Positions 37,709-49,200 of a stretch of 64,000 bases of DNA are shown one piece after another; position 1 is the stretch's first letter, and every line of letters begins with the position of its first letter. Location: contig JASAOL010000592.1 in assembly GCA_030849045.1 (NCBI GenBank), positions 124,001-188,000 on the forward strand. The letters run 5' to 3'. The notes beneath the pieces were generated by a model. That model worked only from the letters and a program-made list of their open reading frames with translations. It was not told the origin of the DNA and made no database searches. The translations under genes were made by a program, and so were the position numbers. This DNA is from Wallacemonas rigidus (Eukaryota; Euglenozoa; Kinetoplastea; Trypanosomatida; Trypanosomatidae).

Positions 37709-40700
37709 TTACGGCAAGGGGTTGCCACTGAGACTGTTAAGACGCTGCGCCAGCGCGAGAGACGAGTGGGCCTCGGACAAGCGTAAAGGCGCGCTGCGCG
37801 CCAACGCGGCCTGTGCGGCAGCCAAAATAGTTTCTTCCGCGATGGCGCCAGCGCGTGCGCGGTGTCCGTGCGCGCGGGCGTTCTTCCGCTCGTCTAGGAG
37901 TGTCTGCAGGGCGCTCGGGAGGTACTCCACCACACTGCAGGGCTTCACGCAGACAAGCACCAGTGTGCGGCACGTCGGACCGGGGCCAAGCGTTGGCTGG
38001 AGCAGCTGCGTGAGAGGGCTGCGGTAGTAGGGGATACGGATGTGCGGTGGAACAGGCACAGATGGCGGCGCGGTCTTCCCCTCATCCTCATCCACTTCAT
38101 CTGATGCGTCACTATCCGAGCGCGGCAGCCATGGACGCAGTGCGCGACGAAAAGAAGCCTCCACACAGGCGCGGCTCTCGTCCGTCACGCTGAGACCATC
38201 GCTGGTGATGGAGGAAAGCGCAATCGACTCCGCCGCCTTGGTTGCTGTTCGATGCGGTGTCCTCAAGTGCGTTCCTGTGCGTACCGATGGTGCCGGATGC
38301 GTGGACTCCAGATGCGGCAGCGGGCAGTCCGCGACGACGAGCGGCCTCGTACAGGTGGTGAGAAGCACGCCCTCGCCAAGCTTCGGGACGGCCAGGGACC
38401 ACTCTCGCAGCGGGTCCCACATCGCCGCGCTATCGGTCGTGGTAGCTCCACGCGATGAGTCTGCCACTGTGGGGCCACGACGGTGAAGACCAAGTGGTGG
38501 CGATCCCGAAAAGGACGCGGAAGAAGGCAGAGCGTGGTCGTACCGCGTTGTGAGCAGATCATCGTCCGATGGCACCGTTTGGTTCGCCCTGGCAGCGGTC
38601 GCGTCTGCCTGAGCGATGGCGTCGAGAACGTCACGCAGTGCATTGAGCTGACGCCGCACGCACCGCGCTCCGTCACGCGCGGCACGCGTCGAGGGGAGTT
38701 GTGTGAACGCATCCTGTCGCACGCTCCCAGCAAGGTCGGCAAACGTGATGACGAAGCTGTGTGTGCGCGGTGCCGGTCTAGACGAGCGCGTGCGTGGACG
38801 ACGTACGTCTGATGTGGCTGCTTTCGGCGCTGTCGGCTCCGATACGGCAGCCTCACCATTGGATGTGAGGTTCAGTGCTACGCGGAGTGGGTTGGCCTGC
38901 AGGCGGGTACACTCGGCGCGCATCGCGGCGGTGCTACTCCGCGTCACATCATTGACCCACGCTGCCTCGTCGCGCGTCTTGGCCGTCTGCTCTTCATGTT
39001 CACTCGCCTCGTGACGCTCTGGCGTGGCGATGAGTTGTACATGCACACGCACGATTACGTGGCTGCTGAGGAAGGGCGTGTTCGCTGTCACGGCGCCTGA
39101 CGTTGTTGTCGCGTGCGGTGTGCGGGCCTCCTGCGGTGACACTGCCGCCGTCGCCGTGGGTGCCGCAGTGGCACGTTGCTCACAGCAGCGACGGTCAGCG
39201 ATGACCTGGAGCCAGCCACACGCATCGGCGGTCGAGTTCACGATGACACGGCGGGCACCGGTCGCCCACAGCGCTTCGTGGGTCGTCGGCAGTCCATCAC
39301 GTGTGCACGTGTCCTCTTCACCATCGCGTTCGGCCTGATCGTCACGTACGCCCTCCCTTTCGTCGCCACCTGGCGTCGCATGCCACGACGCGTCTGCATG
39401 CGTTGCGCTGTTCCCCTCCGCGCGGATGGCCCCACGTCGTCGAGCGCGCGTCAACGATAACGGCTTCAAGTGAGATGGGTGCCGCGGCTGCGCTGGCGGC
39501 GAGGACGGCGCACCAGCGACCCACACAGGTCGTGCCTCCTTCACCGCGCCCTTGCCGACTGGAGATGCTGCGAGGGCTGGTGGGGGGAGCGGCTCAGCGA
39601 GGAGATCGTACAGCTGATCGTGGTACACCTCCACCGCTGAAAGCTCAACGCGATGCACGCGTCCCTGTGCGTTCGACGACGAGGGGTGTCGTCGTGCGAG
39701 CAGCCACGCGAGAGTGCGGGGCAGTACGCCCTCCGCTTGACCCCATCCGCATGTCAGCGCCGCCAGCTGGGTCTCGACCTCACCAGGGATGGGCACGCCA
39801 TCAGCCGGTGCTCGCACCGGTGCTGTGGGCTCTGTCCGTGCTTTCGCCGCACCTGTCGACGTGGCGGTGGGGCTGCCAAGCTGGACATGCGGCAGCTGCT
39901 GCGTACCTTCTTCCATCTCCGCGACTCGCGATGGTGCGACCTCGCGTAGAGGTGTCAAGCCCGTCAAATTCACTGAGGTCGCGTCTTCCTCTCTGGACTG
40001 GAGGGACAACGTCGACTTTGGACTCGGTGCGTTCGCCGACATGGCGCCGTCCTCCTTCTCCCTTTTCTTTTCTTGTTTATGCGCTCCTACTGGCGATGTG
40101 GCGAGGGAGGCCGCTTCCAAAACGAAATCCGTGGTGCTCGCACGCTCACTATGACTTGTTACAACGCTGAACACAGCGGAGGACGGCGAACCGAGCGGCG
40201 GGTCTTTGACCCATGGGTGGCTCTGTTTACTGTTGGAATCACTGTTTTCGCTTCCAGTGGCCGTCTCACTGGCACCTTCGCCATCGCCACCGATGTTGCT
40301 GTTGTCACTGCTGAGAGAAAAGTGAAGTGTGTCGTCACCGCGGGTATCGTCACGACCGTGCGACTGCGGGGAGACGCCATCAAGCGCAGCCACATCGGGT
40401 GCGAGACCGAACGCGTGCGTCGTTTTCCCCGTTTTGCCAGCGCCGTACAGGAGAATGGCTGCCTTCGACGGGCCCGCCGGCACATCGCGTGCCATCGCTT
40501 CGTGGTGGCCGAGGACGGCTTCGCCGTGGCGCATCAGCTCATACAGAACAGGCACCACTTCTTGGCGGAACAAAGACGCGAGCGCGTGCGCGAGAGCAGC
40601 GCGAGGTGCGTCATCGCGTGCGTCAAATGTGCAAAAGCCGTCGGGCATGCTGTAAATGGCGGGGAACGCCATCGACTCGCCATCCCCCTGCCACTGCGTG

Positions 40701-43700
40701 TGGTGGTGCGCGCGAAGACGCCGCCTTGGGTCGTACAAGGTGATTCGACGCGTACAGATGACGTGCCGCGGGGCTTCGTCGTCTCTGTCCGCCTGTGCTC
40801 CTTTCGCTTCCCTCTTCTCCGCTTTGACGAAGACGCCGTAGCCTTGGTTCATGGTCAGCTGTTGGCGCACGGACGCCTGCGAGAGGTAGAACTCGCGTAT
40901 GTGCATCAGCGGCGAGCGGCAGGCGGATGGAATACCAGCCAACCAGGCTGTGAACGACGGGCACAACGTCGACGACGCCGAGGACGCGCTCAGTGGTGGA
41001 GGCACACACACAGAAGCGCAGCACACCGGCACGGCACGCAGTGACACCGGCCGAAGTGAGCTCGCCACACGCGCCGAACACATCTCTTTTTGGGTCTTCG
41101 CGTGCGAAGTCGTCAAGGTGCGAAGAAAAGCTGCTTGTTCTGCGCCGCGATAGCGCAGGGCTGCCAGATAGGCGACATCGTCTTGCATAAAAGCTGTTTC
41201 CGACACCAACAAGCCGGCAAGTGTCAACACGTGCTGTGCGTCCTTCAACCGCGCGTTCTGCACTTCGCGGGGTTGCTGCGACCTCGGCGAGTCTTTCATT
41301 GCCGTCACGGCCAGCGGCGCCATGAGTGCGCGACGCTGTTTCGCACGGAGAAACCTCTCTGGGAGCTGCGCGAGATCCTGGTAGCGCTGTGTCAGCGCGT
41401 GCTGTGCCTGTTCAGAGAGCCGCTGCAGCTTCGCGAGGCGCGTTGCGGCGGTCGCCTCCTGCGTCGAGAGCCGCTCGGATGCACGGTCAAGCGCGCCTGT
41501 GCGGCGGGCCGATCGATCGACTTCGGCCTGCCACGCGGCCGTCTGCGCAGTCACGAAATCGGTTAGCTCTCTCATTTGTCTGTCGTGCTGCGCCGCACAG
41601 TAACGTTTTTCCGCCTCATAGGCCTCCTGCTCTGCGACCTGCTGCGCGCGCAGTGCATGGTAGCGGTGTACAAGTGCGGACAGCGCGTCGAGCTGTGAAA
41701 CAAGGGCCGCTGACGGTGGAGGCGAGGACGGCGCGTGTGGTGAGGGAGAGGCCATGTGATTCCCGGTCTCCTCTTGAATGGTGGCAGTGGTGGTGGCCGA
41801 TGCCAGCGCGTCCCTCTTGTCAGGCTGAGTGCCCAGTGAGACGTTGTACTTCCACAAGACGCGTTCGGCTGCTCGCAGGACATCGCGGCTGGTGCGCACG
41901 CTGTCGACATTGTCATCCTCATGTGGCGCGGAGCGAAGGGAGCCCGCGCCGGTCGATGGAGACGGTGATGGTGGAGGGGACTCACTGTAGCGCAGCTGAC
42001 GGTCTTCACGTCGCCAGCCAGTGTGTGTGGTCGCTGTGCTGGTGCGTGCTGCCGTCGCGGTAGGCGTCGTGCGCGTGGTGGACATCCAATCCGACGCCGC
42101 ACCCATCTCACCCTCGTCATCCGTATCCTCGACATCAATGGGCAGCGGTGAGAGCAGACAAGAGGGACGTGAGCGTGGCGTTCGCGCTGACGTTGTCGAC
42201 GCGGGTGGCGGATGCGCCGTGCGTGACGGCGTGGGTGTCGGGCTAGCCGCCGCGTACGAACGTGATGCTGGTTCTGTGGGGCTGTGCCGCGCTGATGTGA
42301 TGATATGGGTCGTCGCCGTCGTCACTGTTGCCGTGTGTGTGCTGTCCGTGGTCATCTGCTGTTGCGGCGTGCGATCGAAAAACGTGGACCGCGCCTGTGA
42401 TGTGGGAGCGCCGAGACTGGATGATGCGGCCCCGTGCGCACAGCGCGGTGCCAGTGGACTTTTCTCTGTTGTGGTGTTGAGGATCGTGGTTGTGGTCGTG
42501 AGCGTTGCCGAGTAGAAGCTGCTAAAAGCGGGTGAGCTCATGGAGCGCGAAGAAGACACGGGTGACTGAAGCCGTGTGTCCCGTCCTCCCGTCGAAGATG
42601 TTGAGACCTCCTCTTGCCGCGTGAGCTGTGTCAGGTGCTCAACGCTTCGGCTCAATACTTCCGTTGCCGACTCCGTGACGGTGGTGGAGACGAGAATGGA
42701 GGCCTCCGTGTACGGCAGGGTCTGATCGACAAGGGCAGTGGTGGCGATCGGTCCATTGGCGTGAGGTAGCGAGGCTGCCGGATGCTGTTGGTGCGGGCCT
42801 TCACTCGGCGGCACGGACGCACACGGCGAGGTAGGGGCCGAGGATGACGACGACAAACGAGAAGGTGTGTTCGAGGTGGAGGACGCGGTCGATGGCGACG
42901 CGGGTGCTGGAGGGGCCGGCGCGGTACGATGCATCGTCACAGGCGGCGCAACTGTCGCGGAGGTGTCATCGCGCAGTGGCGAAGGTGTGTGTGTGCGGTG
43001 AAATCGCTCCACGGACGGCATCGTCTGTGCTTGTGCGGAGCCGATAGCGTCGTGCATCACCGACTCTCCCGGCTCCTTCGGCACCGGCGTGACGGCTGTC
43101 GCCGCGGTGCGGAGTGGCGCGCGCCGCAGCGGTAATCGTCCAGATACCGAATTCGCATGCAATGATCCCAAAAATGAGGTGCGGGTGTGTGGCGGTGGTT
43201 CCTGTGCACGCACGACAGCTTCGTCGAAAACAAAGGACACGTTCTTCGTGCTGCGCTTTGGACTAGACATGGCGCTGTCCTGTGGCGCCGCGCCGATATC
43301 GGTTTTCCGTGGTGACGAAAAAGTGCTGTCGTCATCGCCACGCGTCTTTGGCGCTGTGGCCGCGGAAGCCGGGAAAATATCCTCCACCTTCGCGGAAGCC
43401 TCGCCGGCGTAGACCTCCACGACCACCCCGGCAGGCACCTTGTGCTCCCCCTCCGTCCACGACAGCGACGCGCCTCGCCCGTCCAGTCGCGGCGACGAAG
43501 AAGAACACCAGGAAGCGTCATCGGTCCAGACGCGCACTGTATCATCGCCTGCGGCAGCGAAGACGACGGCCGCATCCGACGAGGCGAGTGAAATCGGTGT
43601 CCGGGTTGTGTGCGATGAGGACAGCTGCATCGCCGCCGTGGCGCGCGGTGCCGACCAGCATAGTCGATAAGGTGGCGAGGACTCACGCGGAAACAACACG

Positions 43701-43942
43701 CGCTCGATCGTTCGCCTCAGCTCTTGGACTGTCAGACGTGTCAAGAGACCCGCTGGCACCGTCTTGTCGAGCTCCACAGTGAGCACGTAATGTCGCTTCT
43801 TAGCGTCTCGTGTGTCTGAGGAAAAGGAGGAAGACGTCGCCATCGACTTTGATGGCGGTGACATCAAGCACGAGCGGACAGTGACGGTGGCTGTGTGTCT
43901 CGGCGGTACCCTCGGTGCGGGTGAAGAGGGTGGTGATGGCAT
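37709..43942 (-). CDS. Large divergent kinesin with C-terminal motor domain
   Basis: This 2077-residue protein has a Ser/Thr/Pro-rich N-terminus (to about 740), a coiled-coil region (about 742-950) and a kinesin motor fold at the C-terminus (about 1010-2040), like kinesin-14 in order. Motor landmarks are Walker A GAGKTGKT at 1167-1174, VEVYHDQLYDLL, a switch I region ending SSH at 1626-1628, DLAGSV at 1736-1741, and IPYYRSPLTQLL near 1967. The ATP-site lysine Lys1173 is kept. The usual switch I Arg and switch II Glu, whose salt bridge is nearly invariant in kinesins, are Ser1626 and Val1741. The motor is about three times normal length owing to large low-complexity insertions. A conventional motile ATPase cycle is doubtful; a structural or regulatory microtubule binder is possible. 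It is the last gene of the minus-strand unit. Confidence 0.85.
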   Translation of the reverse strand: MPSPPSSPAPRVPPRHTATVTVRSCLMSPPSKSMATSSSFSSDTRDAKKRHYVLTVELDKTVPAGLLTRLTVQELRRTIERVLFPRESSPPYRLCWSAPRATAAMQLSSSHTTRTPISLASSDAAVVFAAAGDDTVRVWTDDASWCSSSSPRLDGRGASLSWTEGEHKVPAGVVVEVYAGEASAKVEDIFPASAATAPKTRGDDDSTFSSPRKTDIGAAPQDSAMSSPKRSTKNVSFVFDEAVVRAQEPPPHTRTSFLGSLHANSVSGRLPLRRAPLRTAATAVTPVPKEPGESVMHDAIGSAQAQTMPSVERFHRTHTPSPLRDDTSATVAPPVTMHRTAPAPPAPASPSTASSTSNTPSRLSSSSSAPTSPCASVPPSEGPHQQHPAASLPHANGPIATTALVDQTLPYTEASILVSTTVTESATEVLSRSVEHLTQLTRQEEVSTSSTGGRDTRLQSPVSSSRSMSSPAFSSFYSATLTTTTTILNTTTEKSPLAPRCAHGAASSSLGAPTSQARSTFFDRTPQQQMTTDSTHTATVTTATTHIITSARHSPTEPASRSYAAASPTPTPSRTAHPPPASTTSARTPRSRPSCLLSPLPIDVEDTDDEGEMGAASDWMSTTRTTPTATAARTSTATTHTGWRREDRQLRYSESPPPSPSPSTGAGSLRSAPHEDDNVDSVRTSRDVLRAAERVLWKYNVSLGTQPDKRDALASATTTATIQEETGNHMASPSPHAPSSPPPSAALVSQLDALSALVHRYHALRAQQVAEQEAYEAEKRYCAAQHDRQMRELTDFVTAQTAAWQAEVDRSARRTGALDRASERLSTQEATAATRLAKLQRLSEQAQHALTQRYQDLAQLPERFLRAKQRRALMAPLAVTAMKDSPRSQQPREVQNARLKDAQHVLTLAGLLVSETAFMQDDVAYLAALRYRGAEQAAFLRTLTTSHAKTQKEMCSARVASSLRPVSLRAVPVCCASVCVPPPLSASSASSTLCPSFTAWLAGIPSACRSPLMHIREFYLSQASVRQQLTMNQGYGVFVKAEKREAKGAQADRDDEAPRHVICTRRITLYDPRRRLRAHHHTQWQGDGESMAFPAIYSMPDGFCTFDARDDAPRAALAHALASLFRQEVVPVLYELMRHGEAVLGHHEAMARDVPAGPSKAAILLYGAGKTGKTTHAFGLAPDVAALDGVSPQSHGRDDTRGDDTLHFSLSSDNSNIGGDGEGASETATGSENSDSNSKQSHPWVKDPPLGSPSSAVFSVVTSHSERASTTDFVLEAASLATSPVGAHKQEKKREKEDGAMSANAPSPKSTLSLQSREEDATSVNLTGLTPLREVAPSRVAEMEEGTQQLPHVQLGSPTATSTGAAKARTEPTAPVRAPADGVPIPGEVETQLAALTCGWGQAEGVLPRTLAWLLARRHPSSSNAQGRVHRVELSAVEVYHDQLYDLLAEPLPPPALAASPVGKGAVKEARPVWVAGAPSSPPAQPRHPSHLKPLSLTRARRRGAIRAEGNSATHADASWHATPGGDEREGVRDDQAERDGEEDTCTRDGLPTTHEALWATGARRVIVNSTADACGWLQVIADRRCCEQRATAAPTATAAVSPQEARTPHATTTSGAVTANTPFLSSHVIVRVHVQLIATPERHEASEHEEQTAKTRDEAAWVNDVTRSSTAAMRAECTRLQANPLRVALNLTSNGEAAVSEPTAPKAATSDVRRPRTRSSRPAPRTHSFVITFADLAGSVRQDAFTQLPSTRAARDGARCVRRQLNALRDVLDAIAQADATAARANQTVPSDDDLLTTRYDHALPSSASFSGSPPLGLHRRGPTVADSSRGATTTDSAAMWDPLREWSLAVPKLGEGVLLTTCTRPLVVADCPLPHLESTHPAPSVRTGTHLRTPHRTATKAAESIALSSITSDGLSVTDESRACVEASFRRALRPWLPRSDSDASDEVDEDEGKTAPPSVPVPPHIRIPYYRSPLTQLLQPTLGPGPTCRTLVLVCVKPCSVVEYLPSALQTLLDERKNARAHGHRARAGAIAEETILAAAQAALARSAPLRLSEAHSSLALAQRLNSLSGNPLP

Positions 43943-46239
43943 CGTGTCCGATCTGTTGTGCGTCCAAACACGTGATGTTGTCCCCGTCGGCGTTGCTTCT
44001 TCGTATCAGCTTTACGCCCCGTGTCTGGTTTCTTAATTCCTCTTTTCCAAATATGCTCTTTTTTTTTTTTGTGTGTGTGTGTGTGTGTCAATTGTGTTCA
44101 ATGCACACACCAGCGAACACTGTTCTCTACCTTTGCGCTCGGTACGTAACGCAGAACAAGAAGGAAACGAGGAAATGTTGGCATGCGCGTGGTGAGACGT
44201 ACGCGACAGGGGCGAAAAGAAAGAATCAGAAGCAGAGGATTGGGGTGGGGTGTGTGTGTGTGTTTATGTTTATGTTTGTGTGGTTGTGATCGCACCAAAA
44301 GGAGCTCATGCACGCGCCGACAAGAGAGCGAGAGAAGATAGCAAACAAAAAGCGGCCCTTCGTGCACATGCGGTCTGTACAGTGAAGAGAGAGAGAGAGA
44401 GACTCGGTGTCCAGTCCGTGACTTTTCAGGCGTGTGTCTCGAACGAAAAAAAACGCGCGGTTAAGCAAAATGGGGGGTGGGAGGTACTGTAGCCCCTCTC
44501 CACCTGTCAGCAGGAAAAGAGATGACCACACCGTGTTCTCGATGAGACGCCAACGTTGTTCCTTGTGGGATAGACACCCTCTTAGGCAAATTTCACCCCG
44601 AGTGAGCTGTGTGCGACGATCGCGCATCATCTCTGCTTTTTTTTTTCCTCTCTGTTTGTTTGTTTGTTTTATTTTATTTTTTTGTTGTGTTCGTACGTAT
44701 CAAGCACAATTCGGTATGAAGGGATAAGGGAATGTCCCAGGCTTCACTACAGATGAGGTCTCTCACCGGTTCGGTGCAGCGTGTGACGATACGTGTGTTC
44801 GAGCGCGGAATGGTGATTGCTCTTTTCCTCTTCCTTCTGTGACGCGTGTCAGGTGTTTGGCTTGGTCTCTGGTGTGCACAGAAAAAAAAACCTCAGAAAA
44901 CGACGCGAGAAGGGAGAAGGGCAGTCACTTGATCTCCTCAACGATGCGTGTATAAGAAGGATGTCAGCCGCGCGCGCGTTGGTGCGAGCGTGGGCGATCA
45001 AAAAAAAAAAAAATGTGTAGTGAATGTGCGAGAGCATGCCAAGTGTTTCAAAAAACAAAACAAAAAAAAAACAGAAAGGAATGAGGAGTGCTATAGATGG
45101 AGATCTTGACACACACTTCTGTTTCCGATGTCGTTCGTGGACATCATACCATTCACGTGTGAGTGCATCTCTCCGTTTGACGCGCTCATTGATTTTCCTT
45201 TTTGTTGTTGTTGTTTTGTTTCCTCCCTCTTGCTGTGCGTGTCGCTCTATGAGTCTCCGCGGTCTGGACAAACGAGGAACAATAAAAAGAACGAGAGAAA
45301 CACCGAAAGAACGTATCACGGAGAAGGTTCTGGTGTGTGTGTATACCATGACAACGTCATGTGTCTATGAGTAAATGGAAAAAAAAACAAAAAAAAACAA
45401 AAAAAACGAGATAACACGCAATGTCATGGAAAAAGCAAAAGCAAAAAAAAAGCATTTCGGTCTTGACGCTCTCTCACCCATCGGTTTGTGAAGTCGTCTT
45501 TTCACAAACAATGAGGGCGTCTTTTTTTTGTTTGTTTGTTTGTTTGTTGTTGTTTTTGTCTTTGGTATGGGAGCGAACAGCAAGGCTGTTACTTGTCTGA
45601 TGCTGAAGTACAAGAAAAGAGTCAAAACGAATTCCTGAAGCAAGGCGTGTGAGCGCCGATGATGGTCAAAGAGTGTTTGTAGGCGGAGAGTTGCTACTAT
45701 TTTCGTCTTTGGCCTCTCGCTCTTGTGCGCTTTGCTGTTCTCAGCTCGCGCGCATCGCACCTCATTAGACCTCTTTTCACATCACGTGTTTATTCAAATT
45801 TACTCTTGTACGATTTGTTTTTTTTTTTTTTACGTCTTGCTGTCGCGTCCAGCGCTGCCTCCGCTCACATGGACATATGAATGAGAAGAGGACGCATCCG
45901 GCAGCGTCTGTGTGAAATTCAATAAAATAAAATAAAAAGAGAGAACATCGAGAACATCGAGAAGAAGCATCGATAAGGTACTCTACGACCAGACGCGACG
46001 TCCTGTGAGTTTCGTCGTTGGCGCTTCTCGAGAGGACGGCAGCGCCGCGTTGAAACCGTGAGCGTGCCAAGGTGAGGCTCTCCTTTCCATTTTGAATTCA
46101 CTCCTGAAGCTCAGACGTGATCTTTCTTTGTGTGTATGTGTGGGTGGGTGGGTGTTTCTCATGTTTGACGGCGATCCTTTTCGGGAAAAAGAAACATAAA
46201 CGCTTGGACGCAAACAATAAAGCTGTTGTCTCTCCGCGC
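43943..46239 (-). other. 2.3-kb gap between kinesin and PSP1 genes; no gene supported
   Basis: This is the longest gene-free stretch in the window, equal to the kinesin 5' UTR plus the PSP1 3' UTR and spacer. It is made of A-runs (44881-44889, 45001-45013), T-runs, a (GT)n run at about 44070-44088, TTTG repeats at about 44655-44672 and 45525-45545, and AAAATA-type repeats near 45918-45936. Open frames here are short, lack proper codon bias and mostly begin at non-ATG codons. I see no tRNA-like structure or conserved domain. Confidence 0.55.
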
Positions 46240-49200
46240 TCAAGACTCCATGCAGGTGGCGGAGACGGGCATCTTCTCCATCCAGATGCGGCAGCGGAAC
46301 TGTGAGAAGAGCGTCTGCAGCAGTTGACGGAAGTCCACGCGCTCTTGACTATCGTAGTAAAAGGTCAGCTTCTTTCTGTTGTACTGGTACACCGCGCCGA
46401 CCACGTTCAGCGGGAGGTGCGCGCGCTCTACCGCGTCGCGGCAGAGCGGCAGTGTCGCACGCGCCTCTTCGACCTGATCGTAAAGCCAGACCTCGATCTC
46501 ATCCGGTGCCGCGCGGCGCAGCACGTGTGGTGGCACGCGATGTCGTTGAAAGGAGCCCAGCGTCCGCAGACCCGTGGGGTTGGAAGTCGCGTCCGGCGTG
46601 CCGCTGGCGTTATTGTTTTCCACGTTCTGACACGCGAGAACGCAGCCAATGTCTTCGCCGCGGTCGGCCTCGTATAAGACGTAGCTGCCCTTCTCGACGG
46701 GAGCGGTGGAGAAGATCTCGGAGGTGATGCTCATGTGCCCGACGACAGTGACCGCATAACGAAGGACGCCGTCAGGGCGGGTAAAGATCGCAGCGTCACT
46801 GCCGTGGTCAGCGAGTGGTTCAGCGCCGCGCTTGGACGTCGTCTTGGTGGTCTGAACGTGCAGCACCGCGGAGTCCTCGACACCTTGCGCTGACTCGTAC
46901 GGCTGCGACAAGTGACGAGGTTGCTGGTGCGGCTGTGCCTTCACCTGTTGCATGAGCGCACGCAGAGCTTGGCCAAGGACAGGCTGAGACGATTGAGACG
47001 GCAGTTGATCGTTGGCGCGATCGTTGGTTCTCGGCATCACCACGCGCACCGCGTCGTCCTCGGACTGTGCCTCGTCGAGAGCCTGCTGGAGTGCCGTGCC
47101 CACCAGCGTCATCGGTGCCCTCCGCATCGGCGTCTCGCGCGCGGAGGCCGCATCAGGCGAGTACGCGTGCTCGCTGTCGTCAACACCGAGCGCGGCCGTC
47201 GTTCCGCGCTTCGATTGTGACGACCTTTGCTTTTGCAGTTTCTTGCTGGAGCGGTGCTGCGAGAGCGTGAGACCGGCAAGACCGTCGGCATCCGCGTGGC
47301 GATCGTAGTCGTCACCGCCGCGCGTCGACGTCGCGTCCGCGCATGCGGACTTCGACTTGGTCGCTGTCGTTGGCTGCGAGGCGGATGAGGCGGCGCTGAC
47401 GGTGCCTGGCGCAGGCACAGCTGGTTTGGAAAAGGCGTTCTGTTGCTGCAGTGTTTTGTGTGCATCGATGCGTTCGTCGCGCTTGGGGAAAGAGATTGGT
47501 GTGCTGGCCACCGCCGCATTCGTCGCGGTGTTGAGCATCGAGCCGGTAGCGGGCGTCCACGGTGGGCTGTAGGGCGAAAGCGCGGGTGACTTTTGTGGAC
47601 GCGTCGCGCGCGTGTCGTCTGATGCGACGGTCGCCGCCGTCGTCGTCGCGCGCGCAGGCGCCTCGTCAGCGAAGAGAGGGGTGTGGTGAAGAGGGCGGTC
47701 TTGTGGCGCACGAAGATGTGCGGCATCGAAGGGGGAAATCGCGTCCGCGTCCGTAGGCTCGCCGGCATCCCTCATGTACGCCACCGTGCTGGACGCGTAC
47801 GGGCGCGTCGCGAGCGCGAAGGCAGTGGCGGCCGCGCTGCTGCTGTGGTGGTGGTGGTGGTGGTGGCTGTACTCGGCGGGACGCATGGCTGTGTATTTCC
47901 CACCGCTGCCGCCGGCGGGGGGTAGGTGCGGACGGGGAGAAGGATCGTCCGTATTGACGTCGTGCTTGGTTCGCTCTGGTGTGGCGTCTCCGGCGGCGAG
48001 CGCCGATGTGGCGGTCGCGTCCGTCAAGGCTTCCCCCGATGTGTTCATGCCATGTCCGGTAGACGTCCGTGAGCGTGGTGGGGGCACCATCGATCCACTC
48101 GCCGACATCACCAGCGCTGTTGTCGTCGTCGGAAGGGCGTGCTGGGCGGCTGTCATGGACGGCTCACGCATTGGCATGGTGGGTTCCACTGGCGCGCACC
48201 CAACCTCCGACTCCGCGTACGCTGCCTGAAAAGCAGAAAACATCGCTACCTCAGCAGGGTCGTGGCTCGCGGACATGGGCGCGTCCATGTATGCGGGGTC
48301 CACTACCCCCTGCGCTGCCGGCACCGCCTGCTCGACGATGTCGACATCCAGCACCTGATCGAGACCGAAGGGATGCATGGCCTCTGTGCGCGAGGCGAAG
48401 TCGACGAACTGGGGGAACTGCAGCTCTACCCCTTCCGAGGGGCCGTAGACCGCGGGACTAAGGCTGGCCGGGGCGGCGCTGGTGGCCGTGCTCACGAGCG
48501 GTGACAGCGCGGTGGTGGCGCGCTCCGCATGACGACGGAGCATATCCGGTTGCGGCCGAACAGAAGATTGACCCGAGGTCCCCGCTGAAGCCGCGGACGC
48601 GTACTGTGGCATGGCGTAGAGTGGGGAAGAGAAGGACGACGCTACGAAACTTGGAGAGGCGATGGCGGTGCTCGGCAAAGACCTAGCGAGGTCCTCGTTG
48701 AATTCGAGCTCGGTGTCTTCCCGGACAAAGCCATCGTTCATGCGCTGAAGACGCGCCGCCTGGGCGGCGAGGGTCGTCGACGAGGCGACAGACGACGGCA
48801 ACGCGGAGGTGTAGCCGAGTGGTGAGCCAGCCGTGTTGGCGGCGGCACGCGAGCGTGGGGCTGACGTAAGCCCGGTGAGGCTGGCGCGCGCGGCGTGCGC
48901 GGCGACGGCGGTGGCTGTGGGACTGCTGAAGGCGCTGTAGCCCCGTGCGAGAGGTAGGGAAGCGCTGCTCAGCGAAGGTAACGTGTAGGATGACGGCATG
49001 ATCGGCGACAGCTGCGACAAGCTCGCCCCAGGCGGATCGCACACGCCGCTCAGCGAGTCGCGTCGGCCGTAGTGCGAAGGTGAGGTAGTGGGCTCGAGCA
49101 CATGCACCGACGATGACGACTGTTGGTGTTGTGGATGCTGCGACGCTCGCTTTGTGTTCACGGTCGTGTAGCCGCTGCCACCCTGAGCAGAGCGGAACGA

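Noticed and set aside
37115-37786. 223-residue plus-strand open frame across the strand-switch region
   Set aside because: GC-rich, no start context, runs into the kinesin 3' end on the opposite strand, no domain; it is a by-product of base composition.
40073-41044. 323-residue open frame opposite the kinesin gene
   Set aside because: Antisense shadow of a GC-rich coding region; Arg/His/Ala-rich composition with no recognisable domain.
47845-47870. GTG repeat
   Set aside because: It codes for the eight-His run of the PSP1-domain protein and is not an independent repeat element.
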